64,000 nt of DNA, taken from NCBI RefSeq assembly GCF_910594005.1, contig NC_057818.1:55812001-55876000 (forward strand). Reading direction: 5' to 3'. Numbering within the stretch: position 1 is the first letter of the stretch; the number at the start of each line of letters is the position of its first letter. The DNA is from Cervus elaphus (Eukaryota; Chordata; Mammalia; Artiodactyla; Cervidae). Positions 12,828 to 22,878 of the stretch are shown in pieces. The notes under the pieces were generated by a model. The model was not told the DNA's origin. It ran no database searches and saw only the letters and a program-made list of their open reading frames with translations. The translations under genes were made by a program, and so were the position numbers.

Positions 12828-15800
12828 TTTAAAGGAAAAGAAAAAACATTTTTTTTTTTAAATAAAAGGGAATGAACTCAAAGCTATAGGAAGTGAGGTC
12901 AGCAAACACAGAAAGGCCTGCTTAAAGAGGTTTAGTGTAAATGACAGTGCCTACTCTATTTGATATCTATCTATCATCTATCAAACTTATCAGTGACTTA
13001 AGAGTGGACTTAGAAAACAGGAGCTTGAGAAAGCAGTAATGGTGATATAGCCAGACAGCAAAGTCAGCCGATCTAGAGACAAGAAGTCAGAAAGGCAGGA
13101 AGTGATGAAATCTCAAACAGGAAGCAGTCTCAGAACAGCAAAGTAGGGGGGTGGCCTGTGGGGACAAGGGAAGTGATGTCAGAGAAGCAGGAAATCTTCT
13201 TAGGTCAAATAGGAAGTGACATCAGAACAATGTGATATAGTTCAAACAGGAAGTGATGCCATGCCAAACAGGAGGCATACCTTGGTGAGGTAGTAGACAG
13301 ACTGCTGGAAGGTACACATGATGACCTCATCCAGGAGGACCATTGCCTCATCACATAATTCCAAGTCATTGCAGAGTTGTGGGTCTGAAGACAGGCATAG
13401 GAGTGAGAAGGAGAACCAGAGGTTGCCAGGCAGAAACCCAGGTCCCCAGGTGCAGGGAATGGCTGGGGGTTTGGACAAATATGGGCCTGGGTCGGGGCTC
13501 ACCTTCCTGGTCAGCCTCCTTCTCCATCTCTAGCACCTTCTCCTGCACAAAGCTCAGTAGCTCCGTGGTGTTGGCCATCCACAGCATGAGTGGCCGCAAC
13601 TCCACAGACACAGTCTCAGGGGTCAAGGGCACCTCAGGAACACCCTCAGGGTGGCTGGGCAAAGGGGAAAGGGCCGTAATCATTGCCAACCCCCACCATA
13701 ATGTCCAAACCCAGAGATCTGGGTCTAACTGGGGACAGAGTCCAACCCTCATTTCACAATTAGAAAAGTTGAGTCCCAAAGAAACTTGCACTAAAACATG
13801 CATGGAAAAGTGAACATAGAACTGGCTGCAAATCCTCCTGACCGCTACATCCCTCTCGACCCTTCTCCCCAGGGTTACTCTTACTTTTCTGGCTGACGGT
13901 CTCCAATTTCCTTAATCTTTTCCTGTGGAACAGTAAGATCAGAATCAAGGTGAGGGGGATGAGGAAGAGAGGCCATGAGTTAATGCCCTGGTTTTCCTTT
14001 TGACAGAGACTCTCCTCACTTTTCAAACAGGCTCTAATCTGTACAGCAGAAACTAACACAACATTGTAAATCAACTATTTTCCAATAAAAAAAAATTTTT
14101 TTAATGAACTCTGATCCTCAAGTTTCAGAATAACCAGTTCTCTTCTTACCTTTTAAAACACACACCCGTATGATTATAAGTCTGCCCCTAGGTCTTCTTC
14201 TGCTCAAATGGAGTTTCTTCCTACCCCTCAAAATTCCCTAAACCTTTTCTCTAACTAGGGCTCAGCTCAATAGGATGCAACTCCCCCCCACACTCTAAAT
14301 GGTTTCTCCCCAGCATATCTATTTGTTGGTCCTATGGATTTGCTCTCCACAGGCTCCAAGAATGGTCTCGCCCACTATGGCTCCAAGCTTCAGGCCCAAT
14401 AGGCTCCCCACCTCACTTCTCACAATGGGCTCTTTGAACTTTTCACTCAATGCGATCTCTAACCCCACTCCATCTCAGAGAATGGTTTCTCCCATTATCC
14501 CACACCTGCAAAGATAGGTACTACTATACTCCCTTCTCTTCAAGCACTGTGGATGAAACCACAACTACCAGCATCCCGTGGGGCCCCTTGCCCAAGCCCC
14601 TCCCTCTCCTGAAGCATCCTGGGAGATGTAGTTTCGTTCTGCCCGACTACGAAACTAAGGTTCCAGATGGCAAGAGGAGGCTGGGACAAGGACTTGGGGC
14701 GCAGAAGAGCCTGGACGGCGGTTGGGGGAGCTCACCCAGACAGTCTCCTTGATAAGACGGGCCAGGCGACCCAGCAGGCGCGGCAGGTGGCCCAGCTCCA
14801 GCTCCCGAGCTGAATGCTGCACACAAAGCGCCAGCAGTGTGGCCGGCCCCAAGGGTGGCAGGTCCCCGGCGCCAGCGGCCGCGGTGCGCACGATCTCGCC
14901 CAGCAGCGCCTCTTCTTCGCGGGGTCGGAAGCGCAGCACGGGCTCCCGGCCGTCCAGGTAGGCCGCCAGCGCCTCGCCGCGTTCCTGCAGGCCACGACCG
15001 CACAGGCGGCAAGAGAAGGCCCAGCCGGGGCCCGGCGGCGTGGCCCCGGGGCGTGCGGGGAGCCACGGTGGTCGCGCCGGCCCCGAGCCCCCAGCGCGGG
15101 GGTCCTTGTACATGAACAGGAAGTGCTCGCCCAGCCCCAGCAGGTCTCCCGGATGCAGCTCGGCCTCCCGCAGCAATAGGCACCCATTGTGCGTGACCGG
15201 GGCTCCCCGGGATGGGCGCACCATCGCCGGGGGCTCAGGACCCGCGCGCACTGTGCAGTGACGCGGAAGGATGTCCGGGGCGTTGAGGAAGGTGTCCACA
15301 TACGGGGCTGGGGACCCACCGCGGGCCGAGGAGTTCCCACCTCGGCCAAACACATGCTGCTCCCGCGTCATCACGTACACCACGAAGTCCTGGAGGAAAG
15401 TGAAACTGCACTAAGGATACTACTCCACGAGGAATGGATGTTTCCAAGGAAATACCTTCCCCACAATTGACTCTCCCGTCAACCACATCTCTTGAATGAG
15501 CACTTCCAAGGATATCTCCTGGGATCCCAAAGAGCTCACTAATTACCTCCCACCTCCCATGAGTGGACTCTTCAAAGGCACTTCCTATGGTGAACTGTCC
15601 CGTAAGTCCATCCTGAAGACTGGATAGGAGGAAACCCCTTTCTTGACAGGGGCTCTACCATTTCCCTCCCTCAAAGAATGGATGCTTCCCAGCAGATCTT
15701 TTTCCAATGGCTTCTCCCATCTTCTCACCTCCGCTGAAAGGACTCCTTCAAGGCAGTCCCTTTTTACAGTGGATTCTCCCATAACATTCAGCCCCAAGAA

Positions 15801-18800
15801 TAGGTGCTTACAGGACACCGCATCCCCATTACTAAAATGGACCCTCCCACTACACTCACCCTCAATGGCCCTTCCCAAGGAAACCTACTTTCTCCTAGGA
15901 ACTCTCCCGTTTCCCTACTCCTGGTCCCGCATGCCCGTCATGCCACCCCTATGATAGAGACTTTCAAAGACATTTCCCCTTCCAGTAATAGCTACTCTCA
16001 GTTTTCCTAAAGCAAGGATACCTTTAAAGAGACTTCCCCCTCAAACAAAGGTTTCTTCCATTATCTCCAGCCCATGAATGTACACTTCCAAAGAGACCCA
16101 CTTTCTATAATGGACTCTCATTTTTTTCCCCACCCCATGATGAATTCACTTCCAAGGAGACATAATTCTACAGTGGACTCACTTGTTCCCCACTCCCCGC
16201 CCCCACCATGATGGAGCATTCCAAAGGCACTCTTCCTCCCATCAATGGATGCTCTCAATATTACCATCCCCTAAAAGGACATTGCCAAGGAGATCTCCAT
16301 ATAGTGGCACTTTAAGTAACCTCATCTTATAAATGGATGTTTTCAAAGAGACCCTCTTATAATGGAGTGGCCCATTTCATCCACTAAATGAAGAAGTGGA
16401 TTCCAGAAGACCTATTCCTAAAAATGACTCTCCTATCTGCAGCCTATAAAAATGGAAGCACTCAGTCTGACCCCCTTCCTAAAGTAGACCCTCATTCACA
16501 TCTGAGAAAATAGGCATCCCAATAGTCATAAACCCCCTCCTACACTGAACTCTCCCATTACCCCCACCTCATAAATGCTCATTTCTGAAACCCCTTACTG
16601 GGTTTCCCTGGTGGCTGAGTGGTAAAGAATCTGCCTGCCAATGCAGGAGACACAGGTTCAGTCCCTGATCGGAGAAGATCCCACTTGCAGTGGAACTAAG
16701 CAAGCCCATGGGCCTATTGAGCTTCTGCTCAACTATTGAGCTTATGCTCTAGAGCCCGTGAGCCACAACTACTGAAGCCCGTGAGCCCTAGAGCTGGTGC
16801 TCTGCCACAAGAAAAGCCATCGCAGTGAGAAACTCTTGCACCGCAACTAGAGAGTAGCCACCGCTCGCCACAACTAGAGAAAGCCTGTGCGAAGCAACGA
16901 AGACCCAGAAGAGCCAAAAATAAATAAATAAACTTTAAAATATGTATATATTTTAAATCCCCTTACTACAATATATTGTTTCATCTACCTCTCAAGAAAA
17001 ATGGATCTTTCCAGTCTGCCACCTTCTGAAGGTAAAACCTCTCACTCTCCATCCTTGACTGGAGGAATGGGAATGGCCCAAAATACACAAACCCCCTTTT
17101 TACAAGAGGCTTTCCTGTTCCTTAACCGCCAAAGGGCTTCTTCCACCTCACTTAAAATGAACTCTCAGATTACAGACACTCATGGATAGAACTCTTATTC
17201 CTGTTCCCAAGGAATGGACACTTCCAATGAAGTCTCTTACAAAGAAATTTCTCATGAATCCCACCTGAAAAAATGAACGTTTCCAATGTTTCCCTCTCTT
17301 CCCATAACCTACTTTCTTATACTCTCAGAATAGATCCTTCCAATTTGACCACCTTTCCACAATAGAGCTTCTGATTTGCCAACCCTGCCTGGAGGAATAA
17401 GCTGTTGTAATATATACATACCGTGTTCTACAATGAACTTGCCTTGTCCTGTTGCCCCAATAAGGAGGAGTGAATTCCTCCAATGGAAGTTCCTTGAATA
17501 GTTGTAACCTCTCACCCATATATACAGCCAATTGACCTAACCCAATTGGATCCCTCTCTGAGAGTAAAAATGGAACTGTTCAATAAACTCCACCGCCTTC
17601 CAGAAGAGGCTTTCCCATTAGTCCCAGGGGTACCCTGGCTGTACCACTATTACCCAAAGGTGGACTAAAGCATAAGAATGATTCTCCTAATCATCACTTT
17701 TCGCGCCCCATGGACTGTAGCCTGCCAGGCTCCTCTGTCCATGGGATTCTCCAGGCAAGAATACTGGAGTGGGTAGCCATTCCCTTCTCCAGGGGATCCT
17801 CCCATCCCAGGGATCAAAGGCAGGTCTCCTGCATTGCGGGGAGATTCTTTACCATCTGAACCAGCAGGGAAGCCCTAATCATCACCATCATTACACACAC
17901 ACATGAATATTTTCAATAATACATTTCTTTAATGAAATAACTTAGCACTGACCCCCAACTGCTAACCCTTTCTTCCTCTCTGCTCCCCACACTCAAACAG
18001 GTTCTCATTGCCATTCAAATATGTAAAATAGAAGAACCAGTACCACTGGCCACCATTGACAATGGTCAAAATCCTTCCAGAGTAAACCATCAACTTTAAA
18101 AAGTGATGTAATCCACTTCTTCCAAGACCATATAGGCTTACCCAGGACAAGATTCCATATATCAATCAAATTAGCTCTCTCCCCAGGAGATACTCTTCCA
18201 TTACTCCTCCTCAAGAAATAGAAGCTTTCCAAGAGGATCGTTCTAAAATAGGCTCTCCTGGGAATTCCTTGGTAGCCTAGTGGTTAGGAATCAGGCTTGC
18301 ACAGCCAAGTCTCGAGTTCAATCCCTGGTCAGGTAACTAAGATCCCGTAAGCAGCGTGGTGCAGCCAATAAAAATAAAACAGGCTCTCCCAATCTTTTCT
18401 GGTGGGAGACAGTGCTTTCCCCCAACTTTGAACAGAATGAGTTATCGCCTACTTATCCCTCCAGTGAAATACTTCTCCGAGATCTATCTGGACCCTCCCA
18501 CTCTCCTCTCTGATATTATTTCCTCCTCTAGAACCTGACTGGAACCATGTGTGTGCATGCTAAGTCGCTACAGTCGTGTCAGACTCTTTGCAATCCTATG
18601 GACTGCAGCCTGCCGGGCTCCTCTGTCCATGGGGATTGTCCAGGCAAGAATACTGGAGTGCGTTGCCACGCGCTCCTTCAGGGGACCTTCCCGACCCAGG
18701 GATCGAACCCGTGTCTCTTACGACTCCTGGTCTCCTGCATTGGCAGATGGGTTCTTCACCACTTGCCAGCACTACCTTCCAACAAACCTGAGGCTAACGC

Positions 18801-21800
18801 GACCCACGGAATTCTGGGAGTTGTGGTTCTGTCGCCCATTCAACCAAAGGGTGGGACATAGGTCTCTCTCTGTAGGTTGGGCTGCGCTTACCTGGGCGTC
18901 CTGGTAGCCCTGCAGCAGCAGGAAATAGGGGCGGTTGCTGGGGGCCTGGATGAGGCACTGCGTCAACTGATCGAAGTCGCCGGGGTCTACAGGTCCAATT
19001 TGGGCGTCGGCTGCCCCTGGGGCCATGCTGAGTGCCTGCTGCCTGCGCTCCTGTTGCCGCCGCCGCCGACCTTGCAGACTGAGCTCCGATACGCTCCGCC
19101 GCAGGGACAGGTTTTCCGAGCGCTCCTTGCCCCCGGACCCAGCCGGAGTCCCTGACCCAGACCCCGGGCCGGGACTGGCCAGCGCCGCCCCACCGGACGC
19201 CGCCCGGGAGCGGTTCTTCTGTGGCCGCCACGAGGGGGCGCCTGTGCCTGCGGAGAGAGATGGAGAGCGATGAGACAGACTGGAGAGAGACAAAGGGAGA
19301 GACACACTTAGAGAGCTAGAGATTATAGACAGTTGGCTTTAGTGAGGCTGCTTCCCACATTTAGATTTTTGCATATGCTGTTCCCTGTGCCTGGAACACA
19401 CTTCCTGCCTGAGTCCTACCTATCTTGTAATTTCAACTCATAAATTCACTTATTCTTTCAGTTGGTATTTTTTGAACCCGTGCTGTGTGCCAGGCACTGT
19501 TCTAGGTGTTAGGAACTTTGCGATGAACTGAGAAGATCCTGCACCAAGGGAAAGAGAAATCACTTCCTCTTGAACACCTTTTCTTGACATTCCAAGTCGA
19601 AGCAAAGAAGAGCCGTGCTGGGCACTATGAACTTTGTCACACGCAGCACACTGACACCTAACTGGTACCCAGTGGAAATGAGCTGAACGAGTGAATTGAT
19701 GCGTTTCTCACTGGGCTGTGAAATCTAGGAGACGGGAACCTCACTTGTCAATGTCCCCATTGTACTCCCCAAGGGCCCTAGGTAATGTGTGGCTCACAGG
19801 TGTCCAGGGAATGCTTTTTTGGGGTGTGTGTGTGGAATAACGATGGTTATAATTGCCATTCTTCACTTAGCAACTGCCATGTGCCAGTTGTTTTTTCTTA
19901 GTCGCTAAGTCGTGTCTGATTCTTTGTGAACCCATGGAATGTAGTCAATCAGGCTACTTTGTCCATGGGATTTCCCAGGCAAGAATATTGGTCGTGGTGG
20001 TTTAGGCGCTAAGTCGTGTCCGACTCTGGCTACCCCGTGGACTGTAGCCTGCCAGGTTCCTCTGACCGTGGGATTCTCCAGACAAGAATACTGGAGTGGG
20101 TTGCCATTTCCTTCTCCAGGGGATCTTCCCAACCCAGGGATTGAACCTGCGTCTCCTGCACTAGCAGGTGGATTCTTTACCTCAGAGCCAAATGCTAGGC
20201 CCCCAGGTAGCCTGGTCCTCCGCCAATACAAATACCTCTTCATTTCTCGTGCACTGCCCTCAAGCCCCCTCTCACGGTTTGCAGTCAATCTAGCCTAAAG
20301 TCACCTGCTTCAAGGCCCACCCTTCTGAGGATCCACCCATCCTTAGACCGCGATCTAATAGCTCATTTTCTCACTTTCCAAGCCTATCCTCCTTCTAGCC
20401 TCCATTCGCATAGGCCCTGTCTCTCACGAACCAACTCAGCCTTCTAGAGAGAGGCCACCTGCCATGAGGACCACTCACCCGCCGCGCGCAATATCTCTGC
20501 CTTCCTATCACTCGATTCCGCGGCCGGGTCCCAGCATCGCAGACTCCGCCCATCAACTATGCACCTATCCCATGGGCGACGTCCCCCGGCCTAGCCCATC
20601 TGGCTGACTTAGACCCTGCCCCAGCTCCGCCTTCCACTGAACACAGTGCTTCAGGCCCCGCCCAAACCCCGCCCTTCCCCGCAGGCCCCGCCCGCCACGA
20701 CTCCGCCCCCAAGCCCTAGCCCGCCCTCCGCAGGCCCCGCCCCCAGAGCCCGCTCACCGTCGCCGTCCGCCGCCCCGAAAGCCTCCTGCTCCAGGCGGCG
20801 CGCCTCCTCGCGGCCGCGCAGCTCGAAACGCCGCGCCCAGCCTGGCCGCGCCCGCCACAGCTCCTGCACCAGCAGCGGGCGCTCCGAGTCGCCCAGCACG
20901 CGCAGGTGCTCCGCCCGCCACTCGCCGCTGCCCACGGCGCCCGCCGCGGGCCGGCCCAGGGCGTCGCACAGCGCGAAGGCGTCCACGCAGCTGCTCTCGC
21001 CGGGGCCGCTGCCGGGGCTGCCGGCCAACCCGTAGCGCTCCAGCGCCTCGGCCACCAGCTCGCGCGCGGTGGAGCGCGCCGTGGCCAGTACGCTCTTGTA
21101 GTTGGCGCCCGAAGCCAACCCGGCGCCGAAGATCTTGAGGACCCCCGGGGGCGCCGTGGCGCGTGTGGCCAGTGGAGGCTCGGGGGCCACACCCGCCGCC
21201 AGCTCCGGCAACTTCTTCTCGCTGGCCCAGCGCTGCGCGGCCCCCGGGGTCCCAGGGCCTCCCGCGCCACCGGAGCCCGTGGTTCCGGTGCCCGAGCCCC
21301 GAAAGAGCTGAGAGATGCGCTTGGCACGGCTCCCTGAGGCTCCCCCGGCTGCCTTGACCGCACCCACTCGCCGCAGCTCCACGTGGGGCGGCGGCGGGGG
21401 CAGCGGCTCGCTACTGCGGCTCCCCGTGTCCGAAGACGACGACCTGGGAGCCCGCCGGGGAGCACAGACCCAGGAGAGAGGCCCGAAAGACATGCAGAGA
21501 CGGGGATGGGGGTTAGAGAAAGAGGGAGGTGGGCAGAGACCGGGGTGCGGAGGGGGGACCGAGACCCGGAGAGGGAGGGACAGACACCCAGAGATAGTGG
21601 GGGACAGATACCCACCGATGGGCGAGAGACGAGGGGTGTATGGAGATGGGGTGGGGTGGGGGTGGGGCACAGGCCAGAGGCAAAGAGAGAGGGAGAGAAA
21701 ATAAATAAATAAAGGCGAGTCCCTCGGAAGAAAATTCCAAGAGGTGAGCAGGGAGGGGAGGAAGGAAGGTGAATCAAACCGCTACTTCTTATGTCCGGGT

Positions 21801-22178
21801 CCCCGTGTCCACCCGGCCTAAACCCATCTCCAGGCCCAGAACTCCCCTCGCTCGACCCTCCACCACTGGGCCTCACTGTCTCCTCACCGCCCACCATCTC
21901 AACTTGCCCATTCAGGACAGGAATTGGAGCCAGCTCTTTCCGGGTCCCTGGCGTTACCCAGTGTAGGGACTGGGCCATAAACAGGGGCAGGTGGGAGGCA
22001 GGTGGGGCAGGGGCTAGCGTCGTGAGGACGTGGGCACTCACTTGACAGAGGCGGCACTGGGCCAGCGTCGCCCCAGCTTGGCCAGCTGCTTCCTGGGAGA
22101 ATTGATCCACAGGCCCACTGGGAGATGGAGCTTCCCGAAGCGGGGGCTTCCGCCCTCCTTCCGTTCACCAGACAGCAT
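9347..22178 (-). CDS. RASIP1: RASIP1, Ras-interacting protein 1
   Basis: Coding exons (minus, 5' to 3'): 22178-22042, 21443-20758, 19247-18892, 15389-14736, 13922-13885, 13654-13503, 13384-13281, 11887-11644, 11438-11266, 10245-10098, 9546-9347. The sum is 2892 bases, 963 residues plus TGA, the same length as the human protein; every join is GT-AG and in frame. A Ser/Pro-rich N terminus is followed by a Ras-associating domain (about residues 140-260, exon 2; VLKIFGAGLASGANYKSVL near its start). An Arg-rich segment comes next (SLRRSVSELSLQGRRRR), then an FHA-like region in exon 4 (HVFGRGG, LPRHCTVR, VTHNGCLL). A C-terminal dilute (DIL) domain occupies about residues 600-900. The family acts as a Rap1/Ras effector at endothelial junctions, controlling RhoA through ARHGAP29 and vessel lumen formation. 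A pyrimidine tract-AG just 5' of the ATG and a donor at 22419 imply a non-coding first exon. Confidence 0.97.
10685..10815 (+). repeat. MIR SINE
   Basis: The order of MIR landmarks is clear: 'cctcagtttcctcacctgta', then 'gggttgttatgaggatt', then a 'gtaaagtactcagaa' block and an 'aagtactctataaaa' tail. It lies in RASIP1 intron 9 (between the exons ending at 11266 and starting at 10245). Confidence 0.75.
12270..13262. promoter_or_regulatory. Cluster of ETS and ETS/CRE-like motifs in RASIP1 intron 7
   Basis: At least eight AGGAAGT/AGGAAAT-type ETS cores occur within one kilobase, several extended to an AGGAAGTGATGTCA-like composite (13097-13108, 13168-13180, 13211-13224, 13247-13260). The copies are spaced irregularly by 30-120 bases. 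They may be an enhancer or a decayed simple repeat; RASIP1 is an endothelial gene and ETS factors drive endothelial enhancers, which makes a regulatory role plausible but unproven. Confidence 0.4.
12645..12822 (+). repeat. CHR-type tRNA-Glu SINE with (AT)n microsatellite
   Basis: The block starting 'gggaattccctggtaatcca' and continuing to 'ggggaactaagatcccacaa' is a cetartiodactyl CHR-type SINE. It ends in an alternating AT run at about 12781-12822 with one internal AC interruption. It lies in RASIP1 intron 7. Confidence 0.8.
15480..17660. repeat. Degenerate ~62-bp tandem array in RASIP1 intron 3
   Basis: A phrase resembling 'gaatggacacttccaaggag' followed by a pyrimidine-rich 'cccctttctacaatgg' and 'actctcccattaccc' recurs about every 57-69 bases. 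The 'ttccaag'-like landmark is at about 15504, 15571, 15686, 15747, 15808, 15872, 15963, 16023, 16086, 16150, 16219, 16282, 16342, 16401, 16517 and 16582, and resumes after an inserted SINE at 17008, 17222, 17281 and 17338. Copies are heavily diverged. Weaker similar phrases continue to about 18250 and occur in intron 4 (14230-14530). Open frames across it are accidental. Confidence 0.65.
16605..16928 (+). repeat. CHR-type SINE inserted in the tandem array
   Basis: It runs from 'gggtttccctggtggctgag' through the 'gcaactagagagtagccacc' block to 'aaaaataaataaataaac'. It splits the ~62-bp array, so it inserted after the array had formed. Confidence 0.82.
17703..17876 (-). repeat. Bov-tA SINE
   Basis: Antisense copy containing 'catggactgtagcctgccag', 'ggattctccaggcaagaata' and ending 'accagcagggaagccct'. 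In RASIP1 intron 3. Confidence 0.88.
18259..18378 (+). repeat. CHR-type SINE
   Basis: Short sense copy beginning 'gggaattccttggtagccta' and ending in an A-rich 'aataaaaataaaac' tail, RASIP1 intron 3. Confidence 0.8.
18550..18772 (-). repeat. Bov-tA SINE
   Basis: Antisense, near full-length copy with 'gctaagtcgctacagtcgtg' at its left end and 'ggagcgcg'-type diverged middle. It lies just 5' (in + coordinates) of RASIP1 exon 3. Confidence 0.88.
19440..19525. repeat. MIR/L2-like remnant
   Basis: The phrase 'tgctgtgtgccaggcactgt' followed by 'tctaggtgttagga' is typical of old MIR/L2 elements. In RASIP1 intron 2. Confidence 0.5.
19893..20195 (-). repeat. Two adjacent Bov-tA SINE copies
   Basis: A 5'-truncated antisense copy (19893-19990) is followed directly by a second, fuller antisense copy (about 19995-20195). 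Each carries its own 'gctaagtcgtgtctga/ccga' start, so this is nested or tandem insertion in RASIP1 intron 2. Confidence 0.82.
20500..21450. other. RASIP1: Intragenic CpG-rich block over RASIP1 exon 2
   Basis: The long RASIP1 exon 2 and its 3' intron flank are extremely GC- and CpG-rich. This explains the long open frames in other reading frames and on the other strand. It may behave as an intragenic CpG island. Confidence 0.55.
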
Positions 22179-22419
22179 GGCCCTAAGGGAGGGCGGGGAA
22201 GACCCCAGCTCCTGAGGTCTCCGGAGGTAGGGATGGGGTGGAGGGGCACCTGGACTCCTGAGTCAGAGGGAGGGGAGTATGGGGCTCAGACTCCAGAGTC
22301 TGGTTGGAGGAGGGGATGGGAGCCCGGATTGTGGTTGCTGGGACGGAGGGTGGCTGGAACTGACTCCTAGGTCTGAGGAAGGGAGGAGGCGACCGGACTC
22401 CTGGGTCCCCGGTTCTTAC

Positions 22420-22600
22420 CCTGCTTCGGGTCCCGACAGCACCCGGGGGCCCTGTCTCCGCTTGCCCTGGTTGGCTCTTGACCCCGCGGCTCCCGTTCAG
22501 CCTTTGCCTCTGCCCCGGCTCCCAGCACTGGGTGGGGGACAGGAAAAGGCAAGAGGAAACCGGCAGGAAGAGCGGGGAGGGGGCGTCCTGTGAGGGGACC
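22420..22600 (-). other. RASIP1: Probable non-coding exon 1 of RASIP1
   Basis: On the minus strand an AGCAGG|GTAAGA splice donor begins at 22419, and a good pyrimidine tract-AG acceptor ends just before 22181, four bases from the start codon's exon. A non-coding exon ending at 22420 would make 12 exons, as I recall for the human gene. The 5' limit given is a guess. MSR1-like minisatellite units occur in the intron between (22240-22400). Confidence 0.5.
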
Positions 22601-22828
22601 GGGCCTGGGGGAGGAGATCTGGGGAAGGCTGGCCCTGCCCCACTCCTTGATTCTGGAATCACATCGCCGCCAGTTGGCCCCTTCCAGGCCCCACAGGGCC
22701 CGGGGGGTCCCAGCTCCTCCTTTCTCGGACAGAAGACCATCCCCAAACTTCTCTTGGGGGTGGGGGGAGACCAAAAGTTAGAATCAGTCCGGGGGAGTGA
22801 GTCAGACACTTGGACCACCAGATAAATA

Positions 22829-22834
22829 TTTATT
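22829..22834 (-). terminator. IZUMO1: IZUMO1 polyadenylation signal
   Basis: AATAAA on the minus strand about 45 bases past the IZUMO1 stop codon. It makes a very short 3' untranslated region and leaves only a few hundred bases before the RASIP1 5' end. Confidence 0.75.
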
Positions 22835-22878
22835 TTTCTCCTGGATTCTTTGATCTTTTCCTTTGAAACCCCCGAGTC

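Noticed and set aside
15643..15954. 103-codon frame in RASIP1 intron 3
   Set aside because: It falls within the degenerate ~62-bp array, and the periodic peptide reflects the repeat.
20906..21337. Plus-strand open frames antisense to RASIP1 exon 2
   Set aside because: Shadow frames of the GC-rich exon, Ala/Arg/Gly-rich and without a recognisable domain.
20716..22110. 464-codon minus-strand open frame over RASIP1 exon 2
   Set aside because: It runs through the RASIP1 intron and reads exon 2 in a wrong frame; the RASIP1 frame is the conserved one.
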